NCBI GenBank assembly: GCA_015075405.1
Contig: JABTUK010000001.1
Coordinates: 620,001-684,000, forward strand
Direction of reading: 5' to 3'
Source of the DNA: Anaerolineales bacterium
GTDB taxonomy: Bacteria; Chloroflexota; Anaerolineae; 4572-78; J111
DNA length: 64,000 bases
The notes beneath the pieces are model-generated. The model was given only the letters and a program-made list of their open reading frames with translations, did not search any database and was not told where the DNA came from. Within the stretch, counting starts at the first letter, position 1. The number at the start of each line of letters is the position of its first letter. Below are positions 59,694-64,000 of this stretch, in pieces. Position numbers and translations under genes: made by a program.

Positions 59694-59745
59694 GCAAGGT
59701 CGCAGGGTAGCATTTTTCTGCTACCCGCTACCCTGCTACTTGGCA
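59694..59745. repeat. Inverted repeat of GTAGCAGGGTAGC words
   Basis: AAGGTAGCAAGGTCGCAGGG (59693-) is mirrored by GCTACCCGCTACCCTGCTAC. It is inside the serS 5' untranslated region, between the T-box terminator and the ribosome site. Confidence 0.8.
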
Positions 59746-59775
59746 GAATATTTTAGGTGACTGAAGGAGGACTCT

Positions 59776-61062
59776 ATGCTCGATCTAAACTTCATCCGGG
59801 AGAACCCGGACCAGGTCAAAACGGCCCTGCGTGACCTGAATACCGATGCGCCGATTGACGAAATTTTGGAACTCGACCGGCAGCGGCGGGAGATTTTGAA
59901 GGAAGTCGAGGCCCTGCGCCAGGAGCGCAACGCCGGCAGCAAGGCCATCGGCCAGTTGATGCGTGAAGGCAAGAAGGCTGAGGCTGAGGCTAAGAAAGAG
60001 GAAATGAGCAGCCTGGGCGACAAAATTAGCGAACTGGATGAAACATTGCGCCAGGTCGAGGCCGATTTGCTGGACAAACAGTTGTACGTGCCCAACATGC
60101 CCGGCCCCGGCGTGCCGGTCGGCCCGGACGAGCATCACAACGTCGAGATTCGCCGCTGGGGCGAGCCGCCGAATTTTGATTTTGCGCCCAAGCCGCACTG
60201 GGATTTGGGCGAGGCGTTGGGCATTATTGATTTTGAGCGGGGGGTCAAAATCAGCGGCACCCGCTTTTACCTGTTCAAAGGGGCGGGGGCGGCGCTGCAC
60301 CGGGCGCTGACCAACTTTTTTATTGACGTGGGGGTGCGCGAGCACGGCTACACCGAAATCTACCCTCCCTTTATGGTCCGCGAGCAGGCCATGATCGGCG
60401 CGGCCCATCTGCCCAAGTTCCGTGAGAACATGTACCACGACGCCGAAGAGGATTACTGGTTTATCGGCACCGCCGAAGTGCCCCTGACCAATATCTTCAC
60501 CGACGAGATTTTGGAGGCCGACCAACTGCCCATCCGCTACCTCAGCCACACCCCCTGCTTCCGCCGTGAGAAGATGAGCGCCGGACGGGATGTGCGCGGC
60601 ATCAAGCGGGTCCACCAGTTTGAAAAGGTCGAGATGTACCACTACACCCTGCCAGAGGACAGCTACAACCACCTGGAAGAGATCGTCGCCAACGCCGAGG
60701 ATTTGTGCCAACGGCTCAAACTGCCCTACCGGGTGGTCCAAATGTGTACCGGCGATTTGGGTTTTGCCGCCGCCAAGAAGTTCGACATCGAAGCCTGGGT
60801 GCCCGGCGAAAACGGCCAGGGTGAGTGGATGGAGATCAGCAGTTGCAGCAACGTGCTCGATTTTCAGGCTCGCCGGGCCAACCTCCGCTTCCGCCGCGAG
60901 CGCGGGGCCAAACCCGAATTTCTGCACACCTTGAACGGCAGCGGCCTCCCGCCGGGGCGCTTGATGATCGCGGTCATGGAGAATTACCAGCAGGCCGATG
61001 GCAGTATTGTGGTGCCGGAGGTATTGCGGGGGTATATGGGTGGGTTGGAAGTTATTGGGTAA
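59776..61062 (+). CDS. serS: Seryl-tRNA synthetase
   Basis: Class II aminoacyl-tRNA synthetase (428 aa) charging tRNA-Ser. N-terminal antiparallel coiled-coil arm (about 30-100), then the catalytic core with motif 2 FRREKMSAGRDVRGIKRVHQF and motif 3 NGSGLPPGRLMIAVMENYQ. AAGGAGG site before the ATG. Regulated by the T-box leader upstream. Confidence 0.98.
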   Translation: MLDLNFIRENPDQVKTALRDLNTDAPIDEILELDRQRREILKEVEALRQERNAGSKAIGQLMREGKKAEAEAKKEEMSSLGDKISELDETLRQVEADLLDKQLYVPNMPGPGVPVGPDEHHNVEIRRWGEPPNFDFAPKPHWDLGEALGIIDFERGVKISGTRFYLFKGAGAALHRALTNFFIDVGVREHGYTEIYPPFMVREQAMIGAAHLPKFRENMYHDAEEDYWFIGTAEVPLTNIFTDEILEADQLPIRYLSHTPCFRREKMSAGRDVRGIKRVHQFEKVEMYHYTLPEDSYNHLEEIVANAEDLCQRLKLPYRVVQMCTGDLGFAAAKKFDIEAWVPGENGQGEWMEISSCSNVLDFQARRANLRFRRERGAKPEFLHTLNGSGLPPGRLMIAVMENYQQADGSIVVPEVLRGYMGGLEVIG

Positions 61063-61068
61063 AAGGGC

Positions 61069-61145
61069 CCACAGATAGACGCAGATTTACGCAGAAAAAT
61101 TTGTAAAAAATCAGCAAAAATCTGTCGAATCTGCATCATCTGCGC
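61069..61145. repeat. Inverted repeat of ACGCAGATTT words behind serS
   Basis: ACAGATAGACGCAGATTTACG on the left (61070-) is mirrored by AATCTGTCGAATCTGCATCATCTGCG in parts on the right. AGATTT word family; no T-tract after it. Confidence 0.75.
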
Positions 61146-61240
61146 TCAAATTTTGGCCGGTTACAAAAAGCGCAACCATAGTGAGGAAATTAAAGCCCCC
61201 TTAGTTTCCTCACTTCCTATAGTTCCCTACATCTTACTTC

Positions 61241-61972
61241 TTACTCCCTCCTCCCATCTCCTCTTTCCCGCAGTATCTTCATTTCCTCCTGAATGAAACT
61301 TTCCACCAATAATTTGTACATTTCCTCAATCACATCGGGGTTCAGGCCGTTGGCTTCGGCCAACTCGCGGCGGCGGCGCATTACCTCGGCGTAGCGGGCC
61401 GGGGCGCGGACCTCTTCGGGGGTCCTTTTGAAGTTGACCACCTGCCGCACATATTCGGCCCGGTGGCCGAGCAGTCGAATCACCTCGGTGTCAATCAGAT
61501 CAATGGCCGCTCGCGCCTCGGCCAGGCTGGCCACCTGGCGTACCGCAAATTGCTGACTTGAGGTATCAGCATCGAAATAAGGTTGATACGGTTTGAGGTC
61601 CAGCACCGGCGCGCCATCCTGAGCATCCAGCCCGCTGACGCGCAGAACATTTCCTTCGATCTGTTCCACTCGCGCCACCGTTACGCCAATACGATTGGGC
61701 CGAAACTGGCTGCGGGTAGCAAAGACGCCCCGCAAAGGGTTGTCGGGATTGTGGCGCGGGTGAAGCTGCAAGGCAATCTCCTCGGGCTGCACCCGGTGAA
61801 AGCAGAACAGCACCACCAGGTCTGTCCCGCTTTCCAGGCCCAACAGCCCCGGCTCAAATTCGGGCTTGAGGATAATGTGCGAGGGCTGCGCCCGCATTTC
61901 CTCAGCCGGAGTGTTGGTTTCAAATTTGCTTTTGATAAAACCAATGGGGAAGAGGTTTAAAGGATCGTCCAC
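61241..61972 (-). CDS. TrmO-chorismate mutase fusion protein
   Basis: A 243-aa two-domain protein. Residues 1-145 are TrmO (UPF0066/VirR-like): FPIGFIKSKFETNTPAEEMRAQ, FHRVQPEEIAL, GVFATRSQFRPNRIGVTVAR and LDLKPYQPYFDAD. TrmO N-methylates t6A37 in tRNA. Residues 155-240 are a chorismate mutase type II / PchB-like all-helical domain: EARAAIDLIDTEVIRLLGHRAEYV, FKRTPEEVRAPARYAEVMRRRR, LNPDVIEEMYKLLVESFIQEEM. The catalytic Arg/Lys positions (R in GHRAEYV, K in FKRT, R in APARY) are kept. The join of tRNA modification and shikimate-pathway chemistry is unusual. Confidence 0.85.
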   Translation of the reverse strand: MDDPLNLFPIGFIKSKFETNTPAEEMRAQPSHIILKPEFEPGLLGLESGTDLVVLFCFHRVQPEEIALQLHPRHNPDNPLRGVFATRSQFRPNRIGVTVARVEQIEGNVLRVSGLDAQDGAPVLDLKPYQPYFDADTSSQQFAVRQVASLAEARAAIDLIDTEVIRLLGHRAEYVRQVVNFKRTPEEVRAPARYAEVMRRRRELAEANGLNPDVIEEMYKLLVESFIQEEMKILRERGDGRRE

Positions 61973-62070
61973 GGTTTCGCTCCGTATATTTTACGGCGCA
62001 TGGTACAATGATCTGGCTACTTTCCAAATTTCAGGCATGAAGATTGCAACAATAGTTTCACCCTCCTGAT

Positions 62071-62098
62071 TTTATTATGCTGAGATTTCCGTTATAAT
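62071..62098 (+). promoter_or_regulatory. Possible promoter of the GAF kinase gene
   Basis: -10 TATAAT (62093-62098) with a weak -35 TTTATT (62071-62076) at 16 bp, 36 bp before the ATG at 62134. Confidence 0.4.
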
Positions 62099-62133
62099 CA
62101 TCGCTGCAAAGCAGAACGGCTTTTAACTATCTG

Positions 62134-63798
62134 ATGAGCTATTCAGAACCTCTCTCGTTACATCGCTTGCTAAAGCGACAAGCCATCCTGCTCCTGGAAC
62201 CATTTGAAGCACTCATGCCAGGGTGTGGCCTGGCTCTCCTGGAGGTGGATGGTACCCTTTTTGTCAAGGCTGGCTCTTGGCCCCAGACTGCTTTAACCCA
62301 AGCAGTTACCGGCGTCTCCAAGCATGACCCGTCCTCACAGGAGCTCTCTTATTGGCGTTATCCACTCTGGGCCGGCTCACAACCTGCCGGTACGCTGGTG
62401 GTGTACCAAGGGACGGGAACAGCCGCCCCAGCCGCCGGTCAAGCTCTCCAGCGCTGTCTTCAATTACTATTGGATCAAGTGCTGGAAGAGCGGGAAATTG
62501 TCAATGATACCCTGCATCGTTACCGTGAACTCACGTTGTTGTATCGGGTTGGTGAGACAATAGGCGCGGCTCTAAACCCGGAATTGATTCCCCCCCTGGT
62601 TTTGCAGGAGAGCCAGCGAGTCATCCAGGCCGATGTGGGGGTAGAGGTTGGAGTTTTTGTACTGCGCCGGCCATCCGCTGCGGGCCAGGAAGACTGGGAG
62701 AGCAAAGCCAGTTTTGGTCCGCCGGAGCAAGTTACTACGCTGCTTGAGACAATGCAGGAGCAAATCGGCGAACTTTTGGAGAGTGGCCGCCCGGCCATTA
62801 TCACAAACCTGCCCGATAGACGGAACCAAGCCGGCCACATATCCGCTTACAGCGCAATCTTATGGGCGCCTTTAAAAACGCCCAAGCGAGTGTTGGGCGG
62901 TATCCTATTGGGGCGGCTGGTCGGGCAGCCGGAATTTACAGCCAGCGATGAGAAATTGCTCACCACCCTGGCCCTGCAATCAGCTCTGGCTTTGGAGAAC
63001 GCCCAGTTATTTGCCCAAACCGACGAAAAACTGGCACAACGCATCAAAGATCTGACGGAAGAAATGGCAAAACGTCAGGAAGCGGAGCAGGCGCTGCGCC
63101 AGTATATGCTGGAATTGGAAACCCGCAATAAAGAATTGGATGCTTTTGCCCACACAGTAGCCCACGATCTCCAGGGTCCGCTTGCCACCTTTATGGGTTA
63201 TGCCAGCATATTACAAGAGGATTGGGCTACCCTCCCGGCAGAACAACTGGAAAAGGTTTTGCAAACGATACTCCAGGGTGGTCGAAAGATGAACAATATA
63301 GTTGACGAACTGCTCTTGCTGGCCAGTGTACGGAAAGAAGAGGCGCAGAGGGTTCCCCTCGATATGGGCCAGATTATTGCTGACGTTCAGCGGCGCCTGG
63401 ATTACATGATTGAAAAATACGGGGCCGAGATTATCATCCTACCCGATTCCTGGCCGGTGGCCCTGGGGTACGCGCCCTGGGTGGAAGAGGTTTGGGCCAA
63501 TTATTTCAGCAACGCGATCAAGTACGGAGGCCAGCCACCTCGCCTGGAAGTAGGTGCTACGCCGCAAGTGGATGAAAGTGTGTGTTTCTGGGTTCGTGAT
63601 AACGGGTCTGGTCTGACTCTGGATGAACAGGATCGTTTATTCATCCCGTTTACCAAACTTAGCCAGGTTCGGGCCAAAGGACATGGGTTAGGGTTATCTA
63701 TTGTTCAACGAATTGTGGAAAAATTGGGCGGACAGGTGGGGGTCGAGAGCCAGATTGGGCAAGGGAGTTTGTTTTATTTTACACTGCCGGTTGCATAG
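62134..63798 (+). CDS. Cytoplasmic GAF-domain histidine kinase
   Basis: 554 aa without membrane segments. An N-terminal region of unclear family (1-120), a GAF domain (about 135-300, LYRVGETIGAALNPELIPPLVLQES...ALQSALALENAQLF), a coiled coil (300-335), HisKA with His344 in AHTVAHDLQGPLA, and HATPase (NYFSNAIKYGGQ, VRDNGSGL, GHGLGLSIVQRIVEKLGG). The kinase core is of the phytochrome/bacteriophytochrome-like HKs. The next gene, beginning 26 bp later, is another signalling protein. Confidence 0.9.
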   Translation: MSYSEPLSLHRLLKRQAILLLEPFEALMPGCGLALLEVDGTLFVKAGSWPQTALTQAVTGVSKHDPSSQELSYWRYPLWAGSQPAGTLVVYQGTGTAAPAAGQALQRCLQLLLDQVLEEREIVNDTLHRYRELTLLYRVGETIGAALNPELIPPLVLQESQRVIQADVGVEVGVFVLRRPSAAGQEDWESKASFGPPEQVTTLLETMQEQIGELLESGRPAIITNLPDRRNQAGHISAYSAILWAPLKTPKRVLGGILLGRLVGQPEFTASDEKLLTTLALQSALALENAQLFAQTDEKLAQRIKDLTEEMAKRQEAEQALRQYMLELETRNKELDAFAHTVAHDLQGPLATFMGYASILQEDWATLPAEQLEKVLQTILQGGRKMNNIVDELLLLASVRKEEAQRVPLDMGQIIADVQRRLDYMIEKYGAEIIILPDSWPVALGYAPWVEEVWANYFSNAIKYGGQPPRLEVGATPQVDESVCFWVRDNGSGLTLDEQDRLFIPFTKLSQVRAKGHGLGLSIVQRIVEKLGGQVGVESQIGQGSLFYFTLPVA

Positions 63799-63824
63799 TT
63801 GACTAATTTTAGCGGGGACTAACC

Positions 63825-64000
63825 ATGACCAAACAGCAACAAGGTGAAGAAACTGATCATTCTCAGCAAACCCCGGCCCGCCTGGACGAACTGACCAGGG
63901 CCAATGAACAACTCCGGCAAGAACTGGCGCAACTTAACGCCGCCTACAGAACCTTGACCAGAGAACGTGATCTCTTACGGGCGCTGATAGATCACCTGCC
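63825..64000 (+). CDS. PAS-type signalling protein, 3' partial
   Basis: Starts at 63825 and runs off the window. The 58 visible codons give a polar N-terminus, a coiled coil (ELTRANEQLRQELAQLNAAY) and the typical entry to a PAS domain (LLRALIDHLP). It is likely a sensor kinase or diguanylate-cyclase-like protein; the output domain is outside the window. Confidence 0.7.
   Translation, partial: MTKQQQGEETDHSQQTPARLDELTRANEQLRQELAQLNAAYRTLTRERDLLRALIDHL

Noticed and set aside
59785-60927. 380-codon open frame opposite serS
   Set aside because: Antisense to a universally conserved gene; no domain or start context.

Overview
The window reads as a chromosome segment of a moderately GC-rich, Gram-positive-like or monoderm bacterium, most probably a member of the Chloroflexota (Anaerolineae-like). 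Supporting this are solute-binding lipoproteins with long Ala/Glu/Thr linkers, a T-box leader on serS, an S8 peptidase ending in a short aromatic/proline tail (IYFPIFFK) of the kind I associate with this phylum, and intergenic regions full of short palindromes and degenerate short-period tandem repeats. This is inference from gene content; no rRNA or tRNA gene is present to settle it.

Layout. 1-3023: end of an alpha/beta hydrolase, the two-subunit L-serine dehydratase (sdaAB, sdaAA) and a small Cys-based phosphatase. 3055-10549: a LacI-family regulator divergent from an ABC sugar importer and a GH31 alpha-xylosidase; the regulator has a clear promoter and operator pair. 10518-11186: decayed fragments of a type ISP restriction enzyme and a Gfo/Idh/MocA oxidoreductase. 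11177-26643 (all minus): ureF-ureD behind a giant beta-propeller protein, then urtA-urtB-orf-urtC-urtD-urtE-ureA-ureB-ureC-ureG, i.e. urea uptake plus urease. 26854-34282: a methyltransferase, two DUF4160/DUF2442 gene pairs, propionyl-CoA synthetase, an uncharacterised Rossmann protein, an SDR dehydrogenase and rsmE. 34345-49969: two duplicated single-domain response regulators, a His-rich membrane protein, a PD-(D/E)XK Fe-S nuclease, a membrane protein, an S8 peptidase, a GT4 glycosyltransferase, a giant propeller hybrid histidine kinase with its response regulator, a GIY-YIG protein, a frameshifted four-helix-bundle gene, tyrA, an HD protein and an M50 protease. 50256-59293: a nitrate-assimilation island: PilJ/NarX-like hybrid kinase, OmpR-type regulator, narK, nirA, narB. 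59421-64000: serS with a serine T-box, a TrmO-chorismate mutase fusion and the start of another signalling operon.

Nitrogen is the theme: urea import and hydrolysis on one side, nitrate import and two-step reduction to ammonium on the other. The most interesting signal joins them: the 5' leaders of urtA (minus, 20530-20735) and narK (plus, 53802-53987) share a colinear, apparently structured RNA with a 37-nt hairpin of identical length (26 of 37 positions identical), an identical 7-nt spacer and a 15-nt conserved word, and in both cases two intrinsic terminators lie just upstream. In the urtA case a strong promoter sits before these terminators, so they would be transcribed. I do not recognise this RNA as a known riboswitch class.

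The second theme is repeat ecology: modular nested palindromes in which the same inner palindrome occurs in different outer palindromes, a 64-bp double palindrome present twice (63 of 64 identical), palindromes bracketed by 15- and 23-bp direct repeats at gene ends, and short-period repeats that have entered coding sequences in frame, including the same ATPase-domain loop of two different histidine kinases.
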